A DNA stretch of 64,000 bases from CAYFPS01 sp964345075 (GTDB lineage Bacteria; CAIWAD01): NCBI GenBank assembly GCA_964345075.1, contig CAYFPS010000005.1:62001-126000 (forward strand), read 5' to 3'. Below the pieces are notes generated by a model. It was given only the letters and a program-made list of their open reading frames with translations. It did not search any database and was not told the origin of the DNA. Of this stretch, positions 1 to 9,252 are shown one piece after another (position 1 is the first letter of the stretch; every line of letters begins with the position of its first letter). A program made the translations under genes and the position numbers.

Positions 1-1622
1 ATGTTCTTCCTGCGAATCTCAAAGCGGTCGATACCGGTGCGCTCAGCAAGCTCATCCAGCAGGCTTTCAATGGCGAATGCTGCCTGGTTGACACCAAATC
101 CGCGCATGGCACCACAGGGCGGGTTGTTCGTATACGCGGCCCGGGCCTCAACGTCCACAGCCGGGACATGGTAGGGACCGCAACTGTGTCCGGCCGCCCG
201 CTCGAGGACTTTTGCCCCGACACTGGCGTAAGCGCCTGTATCACCGATCATGCGAATCCGCGCAGCCTTCAGCATGCCACCTGCATCGGCAGCAAGTTCA
301 TAGTGCATGCGAATCGGATGTCGCTTGGGATGCAGGCGCAGGCTTTCTTCCCTGCTGAGCGCGCAGTGAACGGGCTCGCCTGCAAGCCATGCCGCCAACG
401 CCGTCTGCCCCTGAATGGAAAGGTCTTCCTTGCCGCCAAAGGCTCCGCCATTGGGAACCAGTTCGACGAGTACCTTGTCCATGGGCAAGTTCAGGATAGC
501 CGCAATCTGCCTGGCATCATCGTGTACGCCCTGCCCCTGACTGTATACATGCAAGCCGCCGTCGACAGGCCTTGCAAGGCAAGCCTCAGGCTCCAGGAAG
601 GCGTGTTCGATTCGCTGAGTCTCAAAGGTTCCCGTGATACAATGATCAGCATCGCTCAGCTTCGCTTCGACATCTCCGCGCCGAAAGAAGCTTGCATCCA
701 GCAGGTTTCCCTTTTCGTGTATGCGTGCTGCACCTGAATCGAACGCAGCTTCCGGATCACAGACAGGCTCAAGCAGCTCCCAGCGGGCCACCAGCGCCTG
801 ACGAGCCTGTCGGGCCTGATGGCGGCTCTTGGCGACAACCACCGCCAGCACATCGCCCACACAGCGTGTCTCTTCACCCACCGCGACCATCAGTGGCCAG
901 TCCTGCACAATCAGACCGTTATAGCGCTGACCGGGAATGTCCTCCCAGGTGTACACGGCAACAACACCGTCCTGCTGCTGAACAGGAGCAACATCAAGGG
1001 CAAGCAGACGGGCCCGGGGGTGGGGCGAGAAAACCAGCGCCGCATGGAGCATGTCTTTACCGGCCATGTCGGCCACAAAGGGTCGCTCGCCCAGAGCCAG
1101 GGCTTCCGCGCGGTATCTGGGCAGCCCGGCTCCGATGCCTTCACTGTCTGCGGGCGCTTGTGATTCGCCGCTGGCGGCGCGCTTGATAGCCCGCTCGATA
1201 CTCTTGTAGCCCGTGCAGCGGCAGAGATGTCCTTTCAGGGCACTTTGTATACGCCCTGCATCCGGCGTCGGATTATTCTTCAGCAAGGCGTGGGTTCGCA
1301 TGGCAATGCCGGGAGTGCAAAATCCACATTGTACGGCCTGCTCGTCGGCAAAAGCACGCGCAAGCAATTTGCGCTCGGCATCGCTCAAGCCCTCCAGAGT
1401 TGTGACTTCCTTGCCTTCAATTCTGCAGGGTTTGGTCTTGCAGGCCAGCACGGGTCGACCGTCAATCAGGACCGTGCAACAACCGCAAATCCCCTCTGGT
1501 GAACAGCCATCCTTGATTGAGCGTATGCCTGCCTCTTCCCGCAGCAGTTCAAGCAGGTTGCGCCCATCGTCGGCAGGCAGACTGCAGGGCTTTCCATTAA
1601 GTTGAAACTCCACACGACTCAA
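1..1622 (-). CDS. Molybdenum hydroxylase with fused N-terminal [2Fe-2S] domain (XDH/aldehyde oxidoreductase type), partial
   Basis: The C-terminal part is cut off by the window edge; about 540 residues are visible. Residues 1-80 form a plant-type ferredoxin domain with Cys40, Cys46, Cys49 and Cys61. Residues 80-150 form the second [2Fe-2S] domain with Cys99, Cys102, Cys134 and Cys136 (QCGFCTPG and CRCTGY). The molybdopterin-binding part follows, with the GGAFGGKED and GAMRGFG motifs. Fusion of the iron-sulfur and Mo parts in one chain is seen in Desulfovibrio-type aldehyde oxidoreductases and in the family annotated as selenium-dependent xanthine dehydrogenase; the segment after GGKED resembles the latter. 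The likely start is TTG at 1622, inside a TTGA overlap with the mocA stop, with GGAG 7 bases upstream; GTG at 1613 is the alternative. The substrate cannot be told. The family call is firm, the specific enzyme is not. Confidence 0.85.
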   Translation of the reverse strand, partial: MSRVEFQLNGKPCSLPADDGRNLLELLREEAGIRSIKDGCSPEGICGCCTVLIDGRPVLACKTKPCRIEGKEVTTLEGLSDAERKLLARAFADEQAVQCGFCTPGIAMRTHALLKNNPTPDAGRIQSALKGHLCRCTGYKSIERAIKRAASGESQAPADSEGIGAGLPRYRAEALALGERPFVADMAGKDMLHAALVFSPHPRARLLALDVAPVQQQDGVVAVYTWEDIPGQRYNGLIVQDWPLMVAVGEETRCVGDVLAVVVAKSRHQARQARQALVARWELLEPVCDPEAAFDSGAARIHEKGNLLDASFFRRGDVEAKLSDADHCITGTFETQRIEHAFLEPEACLARPVDGGLHVYSQGQGVHDDARQIAAILNLPMDKVLVELVPNGGAFGGKEDLSIQGQTALAAWLAGEPVHCALSREESLRLHPKRHPIRMHYELAADAGGMLKAARIRMIGDTGAYASVGAKVLERAAGHSCGPYHVPAVDVEARAAYTNNPPCGAMRGFGVNQAAFAIESLLDELAERTGIDRFEIRRKN

Positions 1623-2206
1623 GGTCTAGCTCCTTCCTGCTCCAGCCAGGCCGCCCACTCTTCAGGACGATTCAAGTTCAGGCGCGCATGGGGACAGAGT
1701 GCGCGGCTACGCGTGACACGCCCTTTTTCGGACCATTCACGCAGTTTGTAATCCAGTCGCCAGTTGGCAGATGCCGCCAACTCGGCAAGGGCAGGAGCGG
1801 TCAGGCCCACCGGGTGACCACCCTCTGCGGGAAGAACCGCCCATGTATCACGGCCCATAAGCGCTTCCCGGGCCATCAGCTTCCAGGATTCCGCAGAGGG
1901 CGCGGGTGTGTCCACAGGCAAAAGAAAAAGCAGGTCCGCAGAAGCGTGGTGCTGAAGTCCAAGTCGAATGGAATCCGCCATTGGCTTCTTTGCATCCGGC
2001 TGAAGAATGATCTGCGCAGGGAGGGATTCAGGCAATAGCGGGGACAGGCCCTGATGAAGAACAACCGTGCATGAGCCTAGCCCGGCCTGCCCGAAAGACT
2101 CCAGTTGATGCTCAAGCCAGGTGCCTTCGCCCCAGGGCAGTAGCGCCTTGGGCTGACCCATGCGTGACGAAGCCCCGCCACTTAACACAAGCAGGACACA
2201 CTTCAA
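1619..2206 (-). CDS. mocA: MocA/MobA-like nucleotidyltransferase (molybdenum cofactor cytidylyl- or guanylyltransferase type)
   Basis: A 195-residue NTP-transferase of the MobA-like fold. The N-terminus has the nucleotide-binding signature LSGGASSRMGQPKALLPW, and a metal-binding Asp lies in LLPVDTP. Proteins of this kind next to xanthine-dehydrogenase-family genes convert molybdopterin to its cytosine dinucleotide form for insertion into the enzyme. The gene lies between xdhC and the fused hydroxylase and overlaps both, so it most likely serves these two enzymes. The start is TTG at 2206 inside a TTGA overlap with the xdhC stop, with GGGAGAG upstream. Choice of CTP or GTP cannot be read from the sequence. 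Confidence 0.85.
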   Translation of the reverse strand: MKCVLLVLSGGASSRMGQPKALLPWGEGTWLEHQLESFGQAGLGSCTVVLHQGLSPLLPESLPAQIILQPDAKKPMADSIRLGLQHHASADLLFLLPVDTPAPSAESWKLMAREALMGRDTWAVLPAEGGHPVGLTAPALAELAASANWRLDYKLREWSEKGRVTRSRALCPHARLNLNRPEEWAAWLEQEGARP

Positions 2207-2976
2207 GCAGTGCTCTCCCGCTTATGGCGCGCTTCCTGAAGCAAGAGCTCGTGCACAATAGCCAGTGCAACTTCCCGCGGACTGGAGCCGACCTCCCGCT
2301 CGCCGACAGGACAGTGCATGCGTGTTACAAGCTCATTAGAAAACCCGTCTTCCTGCAGTCGACGCCTGAACTGCAGCGCTTTAGAGCGGCTGCCAATGAC
2401 ACCCACCCAGGCAAAAGGCATGGACAGTGACTGCTTCACCAGTTCGTAATCCATGTCATGACTGGGAGTCATTGCCATCAGGAAGTCGCGATTAGAAACT
2501 GTCAGCTGCCTCAGGAACTCGAGCTCATTCAAATAGACACGCTGAACACTCGAGGGCAGCTTGCCTGGCTGTGGCCAATCCTCTCTGGGGTCAATCAGGG
2601 TGACGCTAAAGCGTGTGCCGGCAAGTAGCGCGACAAGCTCCGTTCCTACATGGCCTCCCCCAAAAAGAAAAAGCCGTGGTCCATCGAAGAAACACTCAAA
2701 AAGCAGTTCAACCATGCCGCCACAGCACTGGCCATGGCTGGAGAGCGTTTCACGGACGCTGTGCAGGCCGCCCTTGCCAAGCAGTTCACGGGCTCGCTCA
2801 ATCGCCGCCTGCTCAACCGAGCCTCCACCGATTGTTCCTGTAACACGACCCTCAGCCGCGACCAGCATCCGCGCCCCCGGACTGGCGGGTGTCGACCCCG
2901 AACAGCCAGTCACCAGCACCATGACACAGGGCCTGCCCTGCTCTTCAAGCGCGGCGAGCTCCTTAAGCCAGTTCAT
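2203..2976 (-). CDS. xdhC: XdhC/CoxI-family molybdenum cofactor insertion chaperone
   Basis: A 257-residue protein with both halves of the XdhC family. The N-terminal XdhC/CoxI domain has VTGCSGSTPASPGARM and TIGGGSVE, and the C-terminal Rossmann-like domain has LFGGGHVGTELVALL. XdhC proteins bind the molybdenum cofactor, help its sulfuration and deliver it to xanthine-dehydrogenase-type apoenzymes in the cytoplasm. The ATG overlaps the stop of the upstream FAD-subunit gene in an ATGA, and the next gene overlaps its own stop, so it is translationally coupled within the Mo-hydroxylase operon. Confidence 0.92.
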   Translation of the reverse strand: MNWLKELAALEEQGRPCVMVLVTGCSGSTPASPGARMLVAAEGRVTGTIGGGSVEQAAIERARELLGKGGLHSVRETLSSHGQCCGGMVELLFECFFDGPRLFLFGGGHVGTELVALLAGTRFSVTLIDPREDWPQPGKLPSSVQRVYLNELEFLRQLTVSNRDFLMAMTPSHDMDYELVKQSLSMPFAWVGVIGSRSKALQFRRRLQEDGFSNELVTRMHCPVGEREVGSSPREVALAIVHELLLQEARHKRESTA

Positions 2977-3842
2977 GCACTTGCTCCATCCTTGATCAGG
3001 CGGATAAAAGCTTCAAGCAGATTGGCGCTGACCCGTCTGCGATAATCGGCCGTGGAGCGCACATCGTCAATCGGGCAGATCTCTTCCTGAAGTGTCTGGC
3101 GGGCCTGGCGAATTGTATCACCGTTCAGCCTTGCATTCCCCAGCAGTGCTTCGGTTTTCCTGCACCTGAGGGTGACAGGAGCCACGCTTCCAAAAACAAG
3201 CCTCAGACTCCGGCCTTCTGCAAGATTCAGGCAGCTCGCAGCCATTACAACCTTTGAAATGGCCTGACTGCGCCTGGTTCCAACCTTGCGATACCAGCTG
3301 AATCGATCCGGCTTCCGGGGAACGATAATCTTCTCAATCAGCTCATCTGCTTCCAGCACTGTATCACGATAGCCCCGATAGAAGTCGCAGAGCGGAACTT
3401 CCCGCCGCCCCCTGTGTGATCCAATCACCACGCTGGCATCCAGGGCCATCAGCGCGGGAACATTGTCAGCGGCCGGGCTGGCGTTGGCAATATTTCCACC
3501 AAGGGTTCCCCGCGCCTGAATGGCACGGGCACCCGTCAAGCGGGCAGCATCTGCAAGGATGTGCAGGTCGGGAGCATGGGCAATTGCCCTTTGCAGCTGT
3601 AGATAATTTGCGGTAGCCCCGATGTGCAGGGCGTCTTCTGCAAGGTCAACAAAATCCAGCTCTTTCAGACGATCCAGGCTCAACCAGCGCGCGCCGGTGT
3701 GGGCACCAGCCTCGTGCTGCACCATCAGATCTGTGCCACCGGCCAGCAGTTGCCAGCCCTTTTTCTTGTCCGCCAGGCAGGCATAGGCCTCTGTGAGCGT
3801 AGCCGGACGATGAAGGTCGATCGTGGATGTTCGGCCTCTCAT
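2973..3842 (-). CDS. Molybdenum hydroxylase FAD-binding subunit (CoxM/XdhB type)
   Basis: A 289-residue FAD-binding subunit of a three-subunit xanthine-dehydrogenase-family enzyme. The FAD-binding motifs LLAGGTDLMVQHEAG (near residue 35) and GTLGGNIANASPAAD (near residue 110) are intact, followed by the CO-dehydrogenase flavoprotein C-terminal domain. It passes electrons from the [2Fe-2S] subunit to an acceptor. I chose ATG at 3842, which has a strong GGAGGAG about 6 bases upstream and overlaps the stop of the [2Fe-2S] subunit gene by four bases. The open frame continues 27 codons further upstream but lies inside the preceding gene. Confidence 0.92.
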   Translation of the reverse strand: MRGRTSTIDLHRPATLTEAYACLADKKKGWQLLAGGTDLMVQHEAGAHTGARWLSLDRLKELDFVDLAEDALHIGATANYLQLQRAIAHAPDLHILADAARLTGARAIQARGTLGGNIANASPAADNVPALMALDASVVIGSHRGRREVPLCDFYRGYRDTVLEADELIEKIIVPRKPDRFSWYRKVGTRRSQAISKVVMAASCLNLAEGRSLRLVFGSVAPVTLRCRKTEALLGNARLNGDTIRQARQTLQEEICPIDDVRSTADYRRRVSANLLEAFIRLIKDGASA

Positions 3843-4315
3843 GCCTGCTCCTCCTGCCCTTTCAATCGCGCGGAGGCTGCTCTGACACTGTCTACAATTT
3901 TGACATAGCCCGTGCAGCGACAAAGATTCCCGGAGAGTGCTTCGCGAATCTCATCTTCGGACGGATCCTGATTTTTCTTCAAAAGCGAAGCAGCGGCAAG
4001 CATCATTCCGGGGGTACAAAAGCCACATTGCGCCCCTGCTTTGCTGGCGAAGCCACTTGCCAGTGCGGCCAGTTCGGTGTCGGTGGAAAGGCCTTCGACT
4101 GTAAGGATCACGCTGCCATCAGCTTGTGATACAGGGACCAGGCAGCTGTTGACCAGCTCGCCGTCCAGTAGCACACTACAGGCACCACACTCGCCTTCGC
4201 CACAACCTTCCTTGGTGCCCGTGTATCCCAGGTTGCGTAATACATCCAGCAACCGCGAGGCTGGCGGAACGTCGCAGCTGTGTTCTGCACCATTGATCCT
4301 GAGTTGAACGTTCAT
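3839..4315 (-). CDS. Molybdenum hydroxylase [2Fe-2S] subunit (CoxS/XdhC-small type)
   Basis: A 158-residue iron-sulfur subunit. The first cluster is carried by GCGEGECGACSVLLDG plus the Cys of NSCLVP, the second by QCGFCTPGMM and NLCRCTGYVKI. These eight cysteines are the standard set for the small subunit that links the molybdenum centre to FAD. The ATG at 4315 overlaps the large-subunit stop (ATGA), which decides this start over the longer open frame. Order here is large, small, FAD subunit. Confidence 0.94.
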   Translation of the reverse strand: MNVQLRINGAEHSCDVPPASRLLDVLRNLGYTGTKEGCGEGECGACSVLLDGELVNSCLVPVSQADGSVILTVEGLSTDTELAALASGFASKAGAQCGFCTPGMMLAAASLLKKNQDPSEDEIREALSGNLCRCTGYVKIVDSVRAASARLKGQEEQA

Positions 4316-6525
4316 CGGCGCGCCTCCTCGACAAGCGGCAGAAGATCCTCCGGCAGAGCCGGAACAGCCTTCAGTACACACCCAAGCGACATGGAAAGGG
4401 CAGAGAGCACAGCAGGGGCCGTGCCGTCCATCGGCAGTTCACCCAGTCCTTTCGCGCCACCCGGGCCGTAGCCCCAGGGCGTCTGCCTGAAGTCAACGCG
4501 AATCCGTGGCAGATCCATGAAGGTGGGCAGGATGTAATCGCTCAAGCGGTTGTTCGCCATGCGACCATCCTTCCAGACAACGTTTTCCAGCAGCGCAAAA
4601 CCAATGCCTTGAGCCACTCCGCCCTCTACCTGCCCCTCAGCCAGCTGTGGATTGATCACGCTGCCGATATCCTGTAGCGCCAGAAAATCTGTAACACGCG
4701 CTTCACCGGTCAGCTGATCCAATTCGGTTTCGGCCACGTATATGGCCCAGGCATAGGTCGGGTAGGCATCACCTACATAGTTCTTGTCATCCCAGACGAC
4801 CCAGGCCGGCTGCTCGTAGCCTGCCTCAAAACGCTTGTGATTTCCGCCACTGGCCATCCGCTCAAGGGCAACTTGCAGATCTTCACCGTCCTGCTTGAAA
4901 GCCTCCAGGGCAGCAGCCAAATCAAGCGCGGCACTTCGCACGAGTGATCCCACAACCATGGTCGTTCGCGACGCAACTGTTGGTCCACTGTCCGGCACAT
5001 GATCAGTATCCGGCTGGTGCACTGTGACACGGGATGCTGGAAGCTTGAGTGTATCACAGACAATCTGCGTGAAAATGGTGTTTGCGCCCTGACCGATTTC
5101 GGTTGAGGCCACACGAACACTTATCCGCCCATCTGGCTCCAGCACCAGCGCGGCCTTGCTTTTTAGCAGGCGCTCGCCTGACCCTGTAAAGCCCGCACCA
5201 TGAAAGAAGCTGGAGAGGCCGATGCCACGAATCGGGTCGGCAAATCCAGCTTGCTGGTTCTGCTGTTCATGGATGCTCTTGCGAGCCACATAATTACTGC
5301 GTTCAAGGGCGCGATCAAGCAGACCAGAAAGGTCGATCTCTTCCTGAATCCGCTGGCCGGTAGCGGTTGTATCACCCTTTTGCAGAAAGTTGATCCGGCG
5401 AATCTCCGCAGGATCCAGATTCAGCTGACGGGCGGCTTCATCCATGGCTGCTTCGATGGCAAAGCAACTTTGCGGCGCACCAAAGCCACGGAATGCCCCA
5501 TGAGGTGGCGTGTTGGTCGCCCAGGCCCTTGCCCTGACCGCGATGTGATCACAGGCATAAGGCCCGGAGGCATGCAGGGCGCCCCGGGAAAGAACAACGG
5601 GAGTCAGTGTTACATAGGCACCGGCATCCAGGTTGAAGTCAATCTGTTGAGCCAGCAGCTTGCCGTTCTTGTTGAAAGCCAGCTTGACACGACTGAAGGA
5701 TGGATGGCGCTTGGTGGTTACGGCCATGTCTTCAGCGCGATCATAGACCATCTTGACCGGGCAACCGCTCTTCATTGCCAGCAGGCAGGCGTGAGCCGCC
5801 AGCACCGAAGGATATTCCTCTTTGCCACCGAAGCCGCCACCTGTTGTGTCCTGTATCACGCGAATCTGCCCTGCATCCACGGCAAAGATCCCGCACAGAG
5901 TCTTGTGCACGTAATACGGGCACTGCATGGAGCCGCGAACACAATAGCGCTCACCATCCATCCAGGCGATGACACCCTGTGGCTCGTTGTAGGCCTGTTC
6001 CTGGGCTCCGGTCGTGTACTCGCCGTCGATCACAAGATCCGCGTCGGCAAAGTGATCGGCAGGCTGACCCTTCCTGATGTTGATTTCCTTGAGCATGTTG
6101 CCATCGCGATGTATGACAAGACGCGAGTCGATGGAAGTCTTCAGATCGAGAATAGGCTCTTCAGGAATGAGCTTCAACTTGATTGTATCACGGTAGTCAA
6201 GCAGAACTTCTCTGTCGGGATGTGCCAGTAGAAGCAGGGGCTCTTCGCTGTGATTGATGCGCCCTTCGGCCAGCAGCGGCTGATCGTCATTTAGAATGCG
6301 CACAATGTTCTCACCGGGAATATCCTCGGCGCGAACAACAACCATGCCTTCAGGAAGTGACCCCAGCTCGATGGATTCGATGCGTGCGCGTGGAACCGGC
6401 GAGCGAAAGGCCAGACCGTGAATCATGCCTGGCATCGACAGGTCGTCTACATAACGGGCCCTGCCATCAAGCTTTGCCGAGAGTTCAACACGCGGGCTGG
6501 ATGCGCCCATGGAGTAATCAGTCAT
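4312..6525 (-). CDS. Molybdenum hydroxylase large (Mo-binding) subunit, xanthine dehydrogenase family
   Basis: A 737-residue molybdopterin-binding subunit. Motifs seen are DTTGGGFGGKEEYPSVLAA, the GAFRGFGAPQ loop, an IGQGANTIFTQI segment and, near the C-terminus, GGAKGLGELPMDG, which holds the catalytic Glu of the family. Together with the two smaller subunits it makes a hydroxylase that oxidises an N-heterocycle or aldehyde with water as oxygen donor; purines are the commonest substrates but are not proven here. The ATG at 6525 overlaps the nadB stop. A TTG at 6558 is a weaker alternative with no good ribosome-binding site. Four TGTATCAC copies lie in this gene (5050, 5368, 5852, 6184). Confidence 0.92.
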   Translation of the reverse strand: MTDYSMGASSPRVELSAKLDGRARYVDDLSMPGMIHGLAFRSPVPRARIESIELGSLPEGMVVVRAEDIPGENIVRILNDDQPLLAEGRINHSEEPLLLLAHPDREVLLDYRDTIKLKLIPEEPILDLKTSIDSRLVIHRDGNMLKEINIRKGQPADHFADADLVIDGEYTTGAQEQAYNEPQGVIAWMDGERYCVRGSMQCPYYVHKTLCGIFAVDAGQIRVIQDTTGGGFGGKEEYPSVLAAHACLLAMKSGCPVKMVYDRAEDMAVTTKRHPSFSRVKLAFNKNGKLLAQQIDFNLDAGAYVTLTPVVLSRGALHASGPYACDHIAVRARAWATNTPPHGAFRGFGAPQSCFAIEAAMDEAARQLNLDPAEIRRINFLQKGDTTATGQRIQEEIDLSGLLDRALERSNYVARKSIHEQQNQQAGFADPIRGIGLSSFFHGAGFTGSGERLLKSKAALVLEPDGRISVRVASTEIGQGANTIFTQIVCDTLKLPASRVTVHQPDTDHVPDSGPTVASRTTMVVGSLVRSAALDLAAALEAFKQDGEDLQVALERMASGGNHKRFEAGYEQPAWVVWDDKNYVGDAYPTYAWAIYVAETELDQLTGEARVTDFLALQDIGSVINPQLAEGQVEGGVAQGIGFALLENVVWKDGRMANNRLSDYILPTFMDLPRIRVDFRQTPWGYGPGGAKGLGELPMDGTAPAVLSALSMSLGCVLKAVPALPEDLLPLVEEARR

Positions 6526-8254
6526 CAGTCGTCCATTGCGGATTGTGTGATCTGTCAATCAGGCGCATTTTGCCTGAATTAACAAGTATCAAATGAGTGC
6601 TTGAGGCCTGTTCGTCAGCCGGCTTGCGGGTACTCAAGAGCGTATCACGTTTCCAGTTGATGTCATCGGCCCCCGGAAAATCCAGACGATAATGGAGCCC
6701 ACGGCTTTCCTCACGGCCAAGCGCGCATTTGATCGTCAGGTATGCCACAGCCGCCACATTGCGCAATTCAATCAGAGCGGGGCGCAGGCGTGTACGCTTG
6801 TAGTAGGTTTCGATCTCACGATTGATCAGCAGCATGCGGGCCCGGGCACGCTCAAGGCGGCTTCGCTTGCGCACGATTCCGACAAAGTCCCACATCAGGC
6901 GGCGAATTTCCTCAAGGTCATGCTGCACCAGTACCCATTCTTCGGGATTGAAGGTTCCGCTGCTGTCCCAGTGATTGATGCGCTCGGCGGGGATTTCCAC
7001 ACGAGCCAACTCTTCCAGGCATAGCCGGGCGGCCCGGCGAGCGAAGACAACCGCTTCCAGCAGTGAATTGCTGGCCAGCCGGTTGGCTCCGTGAACACCC
7101 GTGCAGGCAACTTCGCCCACTGCGAACAAGTTGGGCAGACTACTGCGGCCAAAGAGGTCCGTCAGAACACCGCCACACTGATAGTGCGCTGCCGGTACAA
7201 CAGGAATCAACTCGCGTGTGACATCAAGCCCGTGTGACAGACAAAAGCGATGAATATTGGGGAAGCTCTGTTTAAGATCCCCGGCGTCCATGTGCCGGGC
7301 ATCAAGGTAGACACAGGACTCACCACGACGCTTCATCCAGCTATCAATGCCCCGTGCGACAATATCGCGGGGAGCCAGCTCCAGACGATCATCCACACCC
7401 TGCAAGATGCGCTGTCCCAGCCTGTCAACCAGCAGCGCGCCGTGTCCGCGCAGAGCTTCGGAAATCAGCCAGTTTTCCGTTCCGGGAATTGCCAGAGAGG
7501 TCGGATGAAACTGAAAGAACTCAAGATTGGCCAGAGTGGCACCCGCCCTGTAGGCAAGTGCGACACCATCGCCTGTGGCCACTTCCGGGTTGGTCGTATG
7601 CTGGTAAATTCGCCCACTCCCACCGGTTGCCAGCACCGTGGCCGAGGCCAGGACACGGTGGATCGTGTACTCCTCCGCGGCATCCTGAACGGGCATCAGG
7701 TAGGCACCGTAACACGGGCCGATCAGATCTTCCGAGCCATCATGGAAGTGGTGGGGTGTAATCAGGTCGACGGCGATCCAGTGTTCGAGCAGTGTGATAC
7801 GAGGATGAGCGCGTGCGGCCGTCAAAAGGGCACGCTCGATTTCTGCCCCTGTAAGGTCATCGGCATGGACGATGCGATGGTGCTGATGTCCGCCTTCCCG
7901 CCCCAGATGAAGCTGCCCATCCTGTGTTTGAGTAAAGCGGGTTCCGTGCTCTACCAGCCAGGCAATGCTCTCCGGTCCATTTTCAACGATGGTGCGCACA
8001 GCCTCTTCGTGACACAGACCGGCACCGGCATCCACCGTATCGGCAACATGTTGCTCGTAGGAATCTTCCCCCTTGAGTACCGAGGCAATGCCGCCCTGTG
8101 CCCGATTGGTATTTGTGTTCTCGAGCTCGGACTTGGTGACAAGCAGGACATCCGCACCAGCGGCGGCTTCCAGCGCAAAACTGAGTCCGGCGATTCCGCT
8201 GCCGATGACGAGCAGGTCTATTCTGGCCGGGGCTAATCCGCTTTGCTGTGTCAC
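6518..8254 (-). CDS. nadB: L-aspartate oxidase
   Basis: A 578-residue flavoprotein that oxidises L-aspartate to iminoaspartate, the first step of de novo NAD synthesis. It has the N-terminal FAD dinucleotide motif GSGIAGLSFALEAA, the active-site region RIVHADDLTGAEIE and HPTSLAIPGTENWLISEALRG, and the C-terminal helical domain of the succinate dehydrogenase/fumarate reductase flavoprotein superfamily. It is some 40 residues longer than usual, the excess being a C-terminal tail. The start is GTG at 8254, in a GTGA overlap with the lpxK stop. nadC, which acts two steps later, is at 47.4 kb; nadA is not in the window. Confidence 0.94.
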   Translation of the reverse strand: MTQQSGLAPARIDLLVIGSGIAGLSFALEAAAGADVLLVTKSELENTNTNRAQGGIASVLKGEDSYEQHVADTVDAGAGLCHEEAVRTIVENGPESIAWLVEHGTRFTQTQDGQLHLGREGGHQHHRIVHADDLTGAEIERALLTAARAHPRITLLEHWIAVDLITPHHFHDGSEDLIGPCYGAYLMPVQDAAEEYTIHRVLASATVLATGGSGRIYQHTTNPEVATGDGVALAYRAGATLANLEFFQFHPTSLAIPGTENWLISEALRGHGALLVDRLGQRILQGVDDRLELAPRDIVARGIDSWMKRRGESCVYLDARHMDAGDLKQSFPNIHRFCLSHGLDVTRELIPVVPAAHYQCGGVLTDLFGRSSLPNLFAVGEVACTGVHGANRLASNSLLEAVVFARRAARLCLEELARVEIPAERINHWDSSGTFNPEEWVLVQHDLEEIRRLMWDFVGIVRKRSRLERARARMLLINREIETYYKRTRLRPALIELRNVAAVAYLTIKCALGREESRGLHYRLDFPGADDINWKRDTLLSTRKPADEQASSTHLILVNSGKMRLIDRSHNPQWTTDD

Positions 8255-9252
8255 AGTTTCACCAATCGAAGTTTCTGATCAACTACCATCAGCGGTAAAT
8301 CATGCTTGGCAGGAAGTTTTGCCAGGTCTTTCCAGGTACAAAGCAGTGTATCACAACCTTCACGCCGACAGCTCTCCTTAAGCTGTAGAAGATCAGTGGA
8401 TGAGAAGGCATGATGATCCCGCCAGGCCTTGTGAAAGCGGGGCTGATGGCCGGCATCTACCAGCATGGACTCAAGCTGGGCCGGATCTCCAATTGCGGAA
8501 AAGAGTCCGAAGTTCAGGGGGGGCTCCAAAATGGCCCCGGCGGGATCGTGAAAACTGATTGTATCACGCTCCATGCGGAACATTGGAACAACCGTCTTGC
8601 CAGCACGGCGAAACAACTGCTCAAACCAGTCTGCAGCAGCCTGCGGATTCGCATGCTCGCAGCGACTGAAGACAATGCATGTGGCATCCATTGCTGCACA
8701 GGCCGACTCTCGAAAAGGCGCAAAAGGCAGGCACGCTGTTTTCGCCGGATGCTGATCCGCCCGCCATACAAGCACGTTGACATCGCGCCCGATTCGCTGA
8801 TGCTGATAGGCATCATCCAGCAATAAACGCTCTGCACCCAGATCCTTGAGGCGACGCGCTCCCTCAACGCGGTCCTCGCAGACCGCAACAAGGGCGGTGG
8901 GGCATTGCCTCGCAAGCATCAGCGCCTCGTCACCGGCCTCTTCAAGGCTGCACTGGACTTGGCCATTTTGTGATACAAGCCTGAAGCCCTTGCTCCTTCG
9001 CCCGTAGCCCCTGAGCAGAATGGCTACTTGACCCGACGTATACTCCCAGCCTGGAAGCTCCACGCCCTTGGTGGAGGCCAGCAGGCGGATCAGGGGACTC
9101 TTTCCTGTTCCACCCAGCGCCAGATTCCCGACCGCCAGCGCAGGGATTTCCGGCTTGTATACGGGCAGGTACTCCTTGCGATATACCCAACGCCTGAACG
9201 CCATGATCAGCCCCCAGGGGAAACAGGCCAGCCGTGCGACAATCGTTCTCAT
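8251..9252 (-). CDS. lpxK: Tetraacyldisaccharide 4'-kinase
   Basis: A 333-residue inner-membrane-associated kinase that phosphorylates the 4' position of the lipid A disaccharide. The P-loop GNLALGGTGKSPLIRLL follows a short N-terminal hydrophobic/basic segment (LACFPWGLIMAFRRWVY). LLRGYGRRSKG and LLLDDAYQHQRIGRDVNVLV are typical LpxK segments. ATG at 9252 overlaps the stop of the acyltransferase gene (TAATG). It is clustered with lpxB, which makes its substrate. Confidence 0.94.
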   Translation of the reverse strand: MRTIVARLACFPWGLIMAFRRWVYRKEYLPVYKPEIPALAVGNLALGGTGKSPLIRLLASTKGVELPGWEYTSGQVAILLRGYGRRSKGFRLVSQNGQVQCSLEEAGDEALMLARQCPTALVAVCEDRVEGARRLKDLGAERLLLDDAYQHQRIGRDVNVLVWRADQHPAKTACLPFAPFRESACAAMDATCIVFSRCEHANPQAAADWFEQLFRRAGKTVVPMFRMERDTISFHDPAGAILEPPLNFGLFSAIGDPAQLESMLVDAGHQPRFHKAWRDHHAFSSTDLLQLKESCRREGCDTLLCTWKDLAKLPAKHDLPLMVVDQKLRLVKL

